This document shows positions 55,206 to 64,000 of a stretch of 64,000 nucleotides of DNA, piece after piece. The notes under the pieces were generated by a model that was not told the origin of the DNA, ran no database searches, and worked only from the letters and a program-made list of their open reading frames with translations. The position numbers and the translations under genes were made by a program. Numbering within the stretch: the first letter of the stretch is position 1; each line of letters opens with the position of its first letter. Where the stretch lies: NCBI GenBank assembly GCA_023548195.1, contig JAJHZJ010000808.1, forward strand, positions 3,887,182-3,951,181. The letters are read 5' to 3'. Source of the stretch: Bettongia penicillata ogilbyi (taxonomy: Eukaryota > Chordata > Mammalia > Diprotodontia > Potoroidae).

Positions 55206-57097
55206 TCCATGCTCACATTCAAATTAAGAGGTACAGGAAGTGCCTACATGAGACGCATGTGGCAGATTGAGATTTATAGGAAGGATATACAGGGCTAGGT
55301 ATTCAGCAGCCTCTATCTAGTGCAGTAGCTCTCCACAGTAGGAGATTGTTGTCTTTTGAGGGATCATGACCTGACCAGAAGGGGATTTGGTCTAACCCTA
55401 AGGGATATGTGATAAATTGGAAGGTGAGAAAATGGGTTTTCTCCTACTTTTTCCAAAATAGCCACTCCTGGAGCTTATGTCCAATATAATCACATCTCTC
55501 CTGATCTTCTAACACTGATCCTTTTCTCCTGTCTCTTCTCCCTGCCATCCCAACTATAAAAGCTTCAACCTTCCCATCTTCTAAGTCTAGTATTTGCCAC
55601 CTGAGAGCAGTTATAACCTATCTTGGGCTGGCATCTGCTTGAGTGATGTCCTCATGATCATGGCAGGTGCTGAGCCTAGATGGGCTCTGCACTCATGAAT
55701 TGTGAAGAGTGAGTACAAGCCCTACCTTCTCCCTTTGCATTTTCAATGATAGAGTGAGTAACACAATATATAGTCACAGATCTCATTACAATATTCCCTT
55801 TCACCCCCCAAACCCATCTTTCTTCCAAACTTCCCTATTACTATTGTGGATACTATATCCTTCTAGTAACCCAGGTCCACAACCTCAAATTCACAGTCCC
55901 TCACCCCACATATCCAACCAGTTGCCTAACCTCCTTTTTAAGCCTGTCTCTGAAATGTTCCTCTTTCAACTCACATTACTACCTCACCACTTCTTGCCTT
56001 GGCTCTCAGAATCACTTCCTAACTTGTTGTCCTGCCTTAAGCCTACCTTTTTCAAACCTCATCTCCATGGGAATTGCTTTCTGGGATGAGTTGGAAGGAA
56101 TGGTGGGTTCAATGGTGCTTCTACTCCCAGAACTCTTGGGCTTACCTATCAGCAAGTGGAAGTTGGTGACCAGTTGTTTGGTGGTGGTAAAGAAGGTGGG
56201 GCTTCTCCACTGTGATTGCTTTCCTCAGTGAGGTTTGAGGGGTTCTGCTATTCCAATAACTAAGGGTATGGTGGGCTCCATCAGCAAAATAAATCAATAT
56301 ATGGGTGGCATTCAGGAACTCTGCCCCATGTCCTTACTATGTGACTTGCTCCTTGAGGAAGAGGGGATTTTATACTCAATTGGGAGACTGAGTAGAAAAA
56401 TACCAACAATGTTGTCATGATGTTGTCCAATAGTCTTGCATAATGTGCTTTGAGGGTAGGTAGAAGGCCAGCAGGAATTATGAGAGGAGGGCATGATTTC
56501 ATTGATCTCAGCAAGGGGATTGTGGGAGTCAAGAGTTATTCCTTGGTAAACAAAAATGAGCAAAACTCATGAGTGTGTATCTATCATTCAGGAGGTTCGT
56601 GGAATTAGCTCCTTGGTTCTCTTGTTGTCTTCCATATCAACCTGTTCATATCTTCTTATCTTCAGCTATCCTCATCCATGTCCTTCCATGAGCCTTCCAG
56701 TCCTTTAACATTTTATGCCTCCTAGTGCATTACTTGGTCTGATGGTGATTATTTCTTTCCTAAAAACCTGCTAAAAGTACATTTCGGCACAGAAAATGTA
56801 GGACATATGGTTACCCTAGGTAACCTTGCTAATAGTCACTGTGTTCTTCTAGCAAGAATCAACTTTAATTCTTCACTTACCCCCTCTTCTACTCTTGAGC
56901 ATCAGAGCATGGATCAGCAGCAGATGCCAGATGTACCTCATTTTTGTTTGGATCATAACTTGCTCCTGATACAACATCTAGCAGAGGATTTTGCCTATGG
57001 TAGGCGTGGTGAAATGGACCTGACTCAGGCTAGAGCTTTGTTAGTTTAGGTTCAATATTGGAATGAAATGGGACACTGGTAGGCTATTCAGCAATTA
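55206..57097. other. Unassigned sequence with unconvincing open frames
   Basis: Contains a 126-codon frame at 55,709-56,089 (Pro/Ser/Leu-rich) and an 80-codon frame at 56,807-57,049 (contains DQQQMPDVPHFCLDHNLLLIQHLAED). Neither has a recognisable domain, and stops occur in the frames between them. It may be an old pseudogene or element interior; I cannot name it. Confidence 0.3.
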
Positions 57098-57906
57098 CAG
57101 GCATACCTCAGAGATATTTCAGGATTAGTCTCAGATCAATGCAATAAAGCAAGTCACACAAAATTTTGGTTTCATAGTGCATATAAAAGTTATAGTTACA
57201 CTATATTATAATCTATTAAATATGTAAATCAACAAAATGTACATACATTAATTAAAAAATACTTTATTGCTAAATAATGTTAACCCTCATGTGAACCTTC
57301 AGCTAATCCTAAACTTTTTAGTGATTTAGGTTCTTGCCTTGATGTTGAGAACTGCTGACTGGTCAGGGTAGTGGTTCCTGGAGACTGGGGTGGCTGTGGC
57401 AATTTCTTAAAATGAGACAATAATGAAGTTTGCCACACTGATGGACTCTTTCTTTCACTTGAACACTTAGAGGCTATTGTAAGATTGTCAATTGACCTAA
57501 CTCCAGTATTTTTGTGTCTCAGGGAATAGGAAGGCATGAAAAGAGAGAGAGAAAGATGGGGATAACAGCCAGCTGGTGGAGTAGTCAGAACTCCAACAAC
57601 ATTTATCAATTAGGTGCGCCATCTTATATGGGAGTGCTTCATGGTGCCCCAAAACAATTACAATAGTAACATCAAAGATCACAGACCACAAATCACAATA
57701 ACAGATATAAGAAGAAGAAGAATGAAAAAGTTTGAAATAGTGTGAGAATTACCATAATGTGACATGGAGATATGATGTGAGCAATGCTGTTGGAAAAAAG
57801 GTGTTGATTGATTTATCTGACACAGGATTTAAAAGCCTTAGATTTAAAAAGAAATGCAATATCTACAAAGTGCAATAAAGTAAATCACAAGAGCGAGGTA
57901 TACCTG
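57098..57906 (+). mobile_element. Tigger1-like DNA transposon, internal deletion derivative
   Basis: Ends CAGGCATACCTCAGAGATAT and ...CGAGGTATACCTG form the terminal inverted repeat, with TA duplicated on both sides (57,096-57,097 and 57,907-57,908). The left ~400 bp and right ~400 bp follow the two ends of Tigger1 (pogo/Tc1-mariner class), including 'gtggctgtggcaatttctta' and 'gccccaaaacaattacaata'. The transposase gene (DDE, CENP-B-like) is deleted. 809 bp against ~2.4 kb for a full element. Confidence 0.9.
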
Positions 57907-57908
57907 TA

Positions 57909-59039
57909 TCAAAAAGAGTTTTATTTAGCCATAACTTAGAGAGGATTTCAATAAGTATTTAACAAGTGATACTCATTTAGTTCTAACTCATACTACTTTT
58001 TGCTACTTGCTAAGGTCTTTTATGCCCTTAGGTGAACAGAAAGCCCTGAGGCTACCAGGAAACTGCCTCCACCACTAGGTTTGAGTCTTAGCCCTCGGGA
58101 CCAACCTTGTCTTAGTGTCAGCTTCTTTGCTTTTTAAGGGCCAGATCTAGCCTAACCTATTTGGGTTTGGAAGTGTATGATGGTGTGAAGGATGGGAACT
58201 TGGCCTAGCACAATAAATGTTGTTAGTATTTATTAAATAAGTGAAAGATGGCTAAATATTTGCTTGCATGAGACTCTCAAATGACATTCATGATAGAAAA
58301 AGAAATTACTTTTTAGTCCAGAATTTAATTATGAAATGTGTTTATATAATCTTTTCCCATGGTCACTTCCTTCTCTTCCTTTCCCTCTCCTTCCTCTTTT
58401 CTTCCTTTTTCCTTCTCTTTCCCTTTTTCCTTTCAAGTCTCTCCCTTCTTTCCCCCTCCTTCTCCCCAAATCTCTCAGTCTCCCTTCATTCTTCTTATGT
58501 ATGGCATTGCAATTTAAATAAACACACAAAACCTGCCATTTTTGTATGAAAAGAAGAAAATATTTTCTTGGTCTTCAAAGTAGAGACAGATGGATCACTA
58601 TAAATAAAAATGGGAAGCAAGTTTCACAGTCTGGGAGTATATTTACTGAAAGTCTCTTCTCGGAGAGACTTATTTAGAATTATGCCTCCAATGTCTAAAT
58701 TCGTTGCTTAGCCATGTGTAGGAGATGGCAAGAAGCTTGGTAAACAGAGTGGGCATCAGATCTCTAACTTGGTTTTGTGCTTCCAGAGTGATTCAAACCA
58801 ATGAACAAATATTTATTGAGCACTTTCTAGAGACATCTACTAAGTGATATTTAGATAAGTGCAACTTTTTGAATCTGTGTTGCTCTATAATGGAACTGTC
58901 CCAAACTCTCAACCTTGATGTGGTATTGCACTAGGACTTGAAAATAAAAAGGCATATAAAAGACATACACTATCACAATTGTCACCCATCAATATTATCC
59001 TCATGAATTGTTTAAACATCAAATATAGCATTTAAAGTT
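57909..59039. other. Intergenic sequence with a polypyrimidine tract
   Basis: 58,350-58,490 is about 140 bases of C/T with little else. The rest is ordinary AT-rich sequence without a recognised gene. Confidence 0.5.
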
Positions 59040-59255
59040 TGCAAAAGACTTTTAATAATAATAAGAGGTAACATAAAGTTCTGTAAAGTTCACAAAACAA
59101 TAACAATAGGTAACTTTTATGAAGGGTTTTAAAGCTCGCAAAGCTCTTTTACTAATAATAGCTAGTACTTATGAAGTGCTTTAAAGTTCACAAAACACTT
59201 TTAATAATAGCTAACACTTATAAAGTGCTTTAAGAATTACAAAACATTTTAATAA
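59040..59255 (+). repeat. Short C-type unit array attached to a SINE
   Basis: Four to five units such as 'aaagttctgtaaagttcaca', 'gaagggttttaaagctcgca' and 'taacacttataaagtgcttt' sit in tandem directly against the 3' end of the SINE at 59,256. Both half-unit types of the 7,130-7,945 array are present. Confidence 0.7.
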
Positions 59256-59507
59256 TAACTAGTAACATATAGTGGCTTAAAGTTTGCAAAGCTCTTTACA
59301 TACATTATCCAATTTGATTCTCATAACCACCCTGGGAAGCTGGTACCATTATTTCCCCCATTTTACTGATGAGTAAACTGAAGCTGAAAAAGACTGAGCA
59401 AGTTACCAGGATCACACAGCTAGAAAGTGTTTGCATCAAGATTTGAACTCAGGACTTTCTGATTCCAAGGGTAGCGATTTGTTTCCGCTGTACCGCTTAG
59501 TTTCCTA
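59256..59507 (-). mobile_element. CORE-SINE (MIR/Mar type), minus strand
   Basis: Plus-strand reading: 'gtggcttaaagtttgcaaag', 'ccaatttgattctcataacc', 'ccattttactgatgagtaaa', 'atcacacagctagaaagtg', 'tttgaactcaggactttctg', ending 'gtaccgcttagtttcctag'. Clear SINE order with a tRNA-like head at the right. Confidence 0.8.
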
Positions 59508-60019
59508 GATTTTTACATATATTATCTCATTTGTAATCACATTCTCTCCTAGAAAACCTCCAGAGATTCCTGATAGAGGTGTGGGATTTTGGGAAATAGA
59601 GATGGAAAGGCATGGATAGAAATGATGATATTTGAGGCAATTTCATCTTATTTATGCTCTGCCTTCTTAACTTGTTAAACACATGTGGGCATCTTCTGCA
59701 GCTCTGCCAGGGCACCACACAGTTAATGTTTGTTGAAAATTTCTGTTGCTTGTTCTCCCTCTAATCAGTCACAGATTTAGGAAGGTACATTGACAATGAT
59801 AGTTTGGTGAATTTAATTTAGTTCAGTATACTTCAAATTGGCTAGAGAATTGTTCTCAGATGAGAATCTTAGAACTTCTGTCCTGTATCCCCCACAATTT
59901 TAATAACTTCAAAACTTTAATAATTTGTGATTTCATTTGCGTTGCTGTTACCTCAGATTCAGGTTAGAACTGTTCTATGCCTTGACACTCTATGTGAGTT
60001 GTCTTCCAAGTTCATCACT
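59508..60019. other. Intergenic sequence, nothing recognised
   Basis: AT-rich, no conserved frame and no repeat I can name. Confidence 0.5.
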
Positions 60020-60475
60020 GTGTGAACCAATTCTTTGGGTACAAGTCTTTCTTCTGTTCCTTACCACCAATCTCTCCCTTACCCATTGAGAAGACAAGCA
60101 GTATGATATTAATTATACATATGAAGTCATGCAACACATATTTCCATATTATCCATGTTACAAAAGAAAACACATACATGCACACTCAGAGACACACAGA
60201 CACGCAGAAGAAAAATAAAGAAGGTGAAATAATTATGCTTCAATTTGTACTTGGAGTTTGTCAGTTCTCTCTCTGGAGGTGGACAGCATTTTTCATCATG
60301 AGTGCTTTGGATTTGTCTTGAATCATTGTCTTTGTTAAAGTAACAAAGTCTTTTATAGTTGATCATGATACAATGTTGCTGTTACTGTGTACGATGTTCT
60401 CCTGGTTCTGCTCACTTTACTTCGCATCAGTTCATATAAGTCTTCCCAGGTTGAGTATATATATATAATATATCT
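60020..60475 (-). mobile_element. L1 3'-end fragment, minus strand
   Basis: Parallels 50,150-50,590 of the minus-strand L1: 'catatttccatattatccat', 'cagttctctctctggaggtg', 'atgttgctgttactgtgtac'. Contains a CA-rich stretch at 60,170-60,205. No frame. Confidence 0.6.
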
Positions 60476-60583
60476 TTCTAAATTTAGCTAGATTAGTTCA
60501 TAAATGACAGACATAGTAGGACTTTCACTGAAGAACCATGTAATCACCATCCCTAAATGAAGTCACATAATTACTTAGAACCT

Positions 60584-60904
60584 TGTGTGTGTGTTCATCC
60601 TTCATTGCTGAAGACCATGCCATCAGAGAAATAATGACAGGACTTGCACTTGACTTTGTTTCAAGTGAGGGAGGGCTGTGCAGGTCACCAGCCTTACTTC
60701 TCCTCCAGAGCCATCTGAATTCAGTGACCAGATATTCATCAGGATGACTGGAGATGACCCAGGATAGGGCAATTGGGGTTAAGTGACTTGCCCAAGGTGA
60801 GTGTCAGCTAGTGAATGTCAAGTGTCTGAGGTGAGATTTGAACTCAGGTCCTCCTGACTCCTGCACTGGTGCTCTATCCACTGCACCACCTAGCTGTCCC
60901 TTTG
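60584..60904 (-). mobile_element. tRNA-derived SINE with RTE-like tail, minus strand
   Basis: ~321 bp, flanked by CTTAGAACCT at 60,574-60,583 and 60,905-60,914. Same family as 42,032-42,351 ('catccttcattgctgaagac', 'gagggagggctgtgcaggtc', 'ctgcaccacctagctgtccc'). Confidence 0.9.
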
Positions 60905-60989
60905 CTTAGAACCTATATAAGCCTTGAAAAGTGAACGTAATTAAGCTGGAACTGCCTTTGGTTTAGGCTTTTCTCCCTTGTTATAGGAT

Positions 60990-61145
60990 CATGGATTTAG
61001 AGTTTAGTGTCCTTTGAAGACATCTAGTCCAAACACCTCATTTTCCAGATAAGTCAAGTGAGGCCTAGAGAGGTTAAGTGATTTGCCCAAAGGAATAGAG
61101 GTAGTAAATGGCAGAGCTGGGATTTGAACTCAGGTCTTCTGAAGA
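60990..61145 (-). repeat. MIR-like SINE fragment
   Basis: 'cattttccagataagtcaag', 'gaggttaagtgatttgccca', 'gggatttgaactcaggtctt' follow the CORE-SINE order. Confidence 0.6.
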
Positions 61146-61173
61146 TCATTTGCTGGATCTAGTTTATGTTCAT

Positions 61174-61174
<1 letters not shown>

Positions 61175-61215
<41 letters not shown>

Positions 61216-61222
61216 GCACACA
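61175..61222 (+). repeat. (CA)n microsatellite
   Basis: About 23 CA units with CGCACG interruptions near the right end. Confidence 0.95.
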
Positions 61223-61339
61223 CTAGTCATGGATCTGGTTGAAACCACTGCTTGCAGAAAAGCCAGGGAAAATGGAATGTGATAGGTGATTGTGCTTTCT
61301 GGATCTTTCAACCTTATCCCTATTCAAACCCATTAGGAT

Positions 61340-61520
61340 CTGATGTGGATCATATTATAGATTAATCAAGCTGGAAGGAACCTTAGTGATAACATAATTG
61401 AGCCTCTTCATCTAGATGAATAAATTGAGGCCCCAAGAGGTGAAATCATTTGTTTAAGGTCACTTGACTGGCTAGTGGAAGACCCAGGACTAGAGCCCAG
61501 GTTTCCTGTCTACTGATATA
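61340..61520 (-). repeat. MIR-like SINE fragment
   Basis: 'tggaaggaaccttagtgata', 'gaataaattgaggccccaag', 'aggtcacttgactggctagt', 'agagcccaggtttcctgtct'. Old and diverged. Confidence 0.55.
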
Positions 61521-61599
61521 CTATTTCCCTTCACCACCCCACTATATCTCTTGAATTAATTTGTATCAAGTTAAGAAATTTGGTTTCAAGTAGTACTTG

Positions 61600-61895
61600 C
61601 TATTAAATAATAATAATAGTGGGCAAATGTCATATATATATATAAAATGCTTATTATGGATATGTCAGTCACTGTGCTAAATGCTTTACAAATATTATCT
61701 CATTTGATTCTTACAACAACCTTATGAGATATGTACTATTTTTACCCCCATTTTATAGTTAAAGAAACCTAGGAGAGCAGAGGTTGTGACTTGCCTAAGG
61801 TCACACAGCTAGTAAATGTCTGAGGCTGGATTTGAACTTAGATTTTCCTGATTCCAGCTACAGTGCTTGGTCCACTATGCCACTTAGCTGCCTAT
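61600..61895 (-). mobile_element. CORE-SINE (Mar type), minus strand, near complete
   Basis: 'gtcagtcactgtgctaaatg', 'tctcatttgattcttacaac', 'ttgcctaaggtcacacagct', 'gaggctggatttgaactta', 'actatgccacttagctgcct'. The tail-side unit ('aaaatgcttattatgg') is single here, in contrast to the expanded copy at 59,040. Confidence 0.8.
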
Positions 61896-62748
61896 TTTTA
61901 ATTTTTTAATAAAAAAATTTAAAGCATCAACCTAACAGATGATGGAGATTAGTTGGGTTTTTTTTTGTTTGTTTTGCTTTGCTTTGCTTTGGAGATGGAG
62001 CCCTTTCTTTACCCAAATCATATCAAATGGATAAAGCCTGCCAATGTTGGGATTATGGTGCTGATGGTTGAGCTGTCACTATAATTCTGAATGAGATAAA
62101 TAAAGCAGGAGTAGTGTCTCTAGACTGTGAGATTCGTGAGGACTGCATTGCAACATACTTAATCCTTTTATTTCTCCAAACACCCAGCATAATGCTTTGC
62201 ATATAGTAGGTTTTTTGAATTGAGCAGAGAAGTACTCCTGCCTTTTCCTCTCTCCCTTTTACCTTTTCCCCAAAATTGAAGAAATATTTTAAGAAGTAAG
62301 CTATAATCATATTTTGTTGGCATGGCTACCGTATTATTTCCACTTGCTCTTGCCCTCATACTTCCTGTAGAGAACTGGAAAATGCCGCAGAGACCATAGT
62401 TGCTGAGTAAAAAAAAAAATGCATCTGCTCTAATTTATATTCAGGTTTATCCTTCAGTATCCCTAAATCTCTCTATTTTTATTGCTCTCATTAAATTGTG
62501 TACTGTGTAGTTCAAAGCAGATCCTGTCTAAAGCCACATTAGATGAAAAGTCAGTATCTTATATTTGTCAAAATTTTATGCATTAGGAATATCATGTCAT
62601 TGTATGTTTACATATGCACCAATAACTATGCAAGCAATACATTAAGTGGCTAAGAATTTTTGCATTAGATCTCACTAATTTAGAAAAGAAATCCCTGAAA
62701 ATTTTCTGGACTTTTCCTTGTCTGTAGAACAAGAGGTTTGGGCTAGAT
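61896..62748. other. Intergenic sequence, nothing recognised
   Basis: Includes a TTTG/CTTTG simple run (61,962-61,990). The minus-strand frames near 62,053-62,359 have no conserved features. The last ~50 bases are the left half of an old dispersed repeat interrupted by the MITE. Confidence 0.5.
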
Positions 62749-62917
62749 CGGGGAGGGGAACCTGAGGAGAGGTCACATGTGGCCTTCTAGGTCCTTGGGT
62801 GCAGCCTTTTGACTGAGTACAAGTTTTACAGAACAAATTGTTTTTTTAAGGGGATTTGTTCTATGAAGCCGGATTTAGGCCACATGTGGCCTCCAGGCTG
62901 CAGATTCCCCAACCCTG
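62749..62917 (+). mobile_element. hAT-type MITE, copy 2, with perfect target duplication
   Basis: 169 bp between exact 8-bp duplications GGCTAGAT (62,741-62,748 and 62,918-62,925), the hAT hallmark. Terminal inverted repeats CGGGGAGGGGAACCT / ATTCCCCAACCCTG and a palindromic interior match copy 1 at 54,595. It splits an older repeat ('ggctagat|ggtttcatctc'). Confidence 0.9.
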
Positions 62918-63093
62918 GGCTAGATGGTTTCATCTCTAATGTCTCTTCCAACCTTAAAGATGCATGATGTTACAAATATGATAGGCATGTTGGTACTTAA
63001 TTATCTCTAACATATAGATACAAATATATGCACATCTATCCACCTATCTTTTCTATCTCTCTAATCTATGGGTATAGATGTTTTAATCTAAAT

Positions 63094-63290
63094 CAGGGGT
63101 TATTAACTTGTGATCTGTGAACTATTTTTTTAAAATGTATTTTGGTAACCAGATTTCATTATAATCGGGCTCCTTTGTAATCATATATATTTAGTTTTAT
63201 GTATTTAAAAATATTATTCTGAGAAGGGGTCCATAGGTTTTATCAGATTGCCAGAGGGGTCAGTGACACGGAAATGGTTAAGAGCTGCTG
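63094..63290 (+). mobile_element. hAT-type MITE, second family
   Basis: Inverted ends CAGGGGTTATTAACTT / GGTTAAGAGCTGCTG, 197 bp, with 8-bp flanks ATCTAAAT and ATCTAGTT (6 of 8 the same). The interior includes 'gaaggggtccataggttt'. Non-autonomous. Confidence 0.75.
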
Positions 63291-63920
63291 ATCTAGTTGA
63301 AAGGACTAAGTTGATAGTGGGCCCCATAAGCCGGCATTTTCCACCTTTCTAATCTTCATATACCAGTGACAGTGGTCTCTGCAGTTTCTTACACAAGACA
63401 CTCCATCTTTTGACTGTAGGCATTTTCATGACTGTCTCTCAGGCCTAGAATTCTTTCTCTCCTCATTTCTGCCTCCTGACTTCCCTGGCTTTCTTTGAAT
63501 CCCTAATAAAATCCTACCTCCCACAAAAAGCCTTTTCTGATCTCCCTTCATGCTAGTGACTCCCTCTGTTGACTATCTGCTACTTATCCTGCATGTTTAT
63601 TGTTTGTACTTTCTTATTTGTATGGTTTCCGCATTAGAGAGAGGTCTTTGAAAGCAGGGATTATCTTTTGTTTTCCTTAGCATCCTCATTGCTTAGCTCA
63701 ATGCCTGGTAGTAGATGCTTAATAAATGCTTCTTGACTGACCGACTAATGAGATACATCCAAAGTTGCTTTGTTAGTAGCAGACCCATGACTAGAACCTT
63801 GGCATATATGTGTGTTTGTGTGTGTGAAAGCTAGATGAACGTGTGGGGTTGTGTGCTCATTATAACTTATCCTTATTTGAAGATAAAGCAACTTGTTAAA
63901 TTGATTAAACTCTGAGTTTA
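63291..63920. other. Intergenic sequence, old repeat-like, no gene
   Basis: Contains 'agagagaggtctttgaaag', 'gcctggtagtagatgctt' and 'aataaatgcttcttgactga', an order typical of an old L2/L3-type 3' end on the plus strand, and a TG run near 63,810. No coding support. Confidence 0.4.
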
Positions 63921-63921
63921 T

Positions 63922-64000
63922 ATGTGTGTTCGTCCTTCGTTGCCGAAGAAGACCACGCCATCAGAGGAATGATGACATGACTTGCACTTGACTTTGTTTC
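63922..64000 (-). mobile_element. RTE-tailed SINE, cut by the window end
   Basis: Only the tail is inside ('cgtccttcgttgccgaagaa', 'tgatgacatgacttgcactt'). Third member of the 42,032 / 60,584 family; less diverged tail. Confidence 0.85.

Noticed and set aside
55709..56089. 126-codon Pro/Ser/Leu frame as a gene
   Set aside because: No domain, no start context or splice support, biased composition; left as unassigned sequence.
58336..58521. Leu/Pro/Ser-rich frame of about 60-90 codons
   Set aside because: Produced by the polypyrimidine tract at 58,350-58,490.

Overview
This window looks like non-coding, repeat-built mammalian DNA, most probably from a marsupial. The evidence is L1 elements of marsupial type, ORF1-only L1 derivatives (half-L1, HAL1), CORE-type SINEs with RTE/Bov-B-like tails, hAT MITEs and a Tigger1-like DNA transposon. 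The species cannot be fixed; the RTE-tailed SINEs fit a metatherian, perhaps an Australian one. I found no intact host protein-coding gene, rRNA or functional tRNA gene. Every substantial coding match is a broken L1/HAL1 ORF1 or ORF2.

Layout. 1-4,084: AT-rich sequence and a candidate minus-strand endogenous retrovirus end, whose LTR (TGTTAA...TTAACA) is split by a second, GC-rich plus-strand LTR-like element with 42-bp U3 repeats and a hairpin-rich leader. 4,270-48,560: a tandemly duplicated, rearranged array of modules that I do not recognise. I call them A (GC-rich, ~0.75-1.2 kb, internally repetitive; TATA-like box in copies 1 and 2), A2, B, C (an alternating ~105-bp repeat array), D, E and G. 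A occurs at 4,541, 9,357, ~29,300 and as a remnant at ~46,050; B occurs six times plus a fragment; G occurs three times. Two large units (about 16.3-32.2 kb and 32.2-46.3 kb) share the same old L1 insertion, while a third unit at 46.4 kb keeps the empty site.

The L1s are themselves hosts. HAL1 elements are inserted in the D module (11,576-16,273, with a second HAL1 nested inside), in the first L1 (20,258-23,136) and in the second L1 (34,949-38,985), three of the four with readable target-site duplications. Both L1s also carry a shared solo LTR in the endonuclease region. In the second L1, part of that LTR plus the start of ORF2 has been inverted, creating a chimeric open frame.

48,560-64,000 is ordinary old intergenic DNA: CT and GATA microsatellites, a 5'-truncated minus-strand L1, two hAT MITEs, a Tigger1-like deletion derivative with TA target duplication, several minus-strand SINEs, and long stretches with nothing recognised.

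The most interesting unexplained object is the module array. It shows two sharply bounded gene-conversion-like identity tracts, an inverted A2 arm, and GC-rich A modules with a promoter-like box and splice-donor-like sites. It could be a lncRNA or an ampliconic locus, but the sequence alone does not prove transcription.
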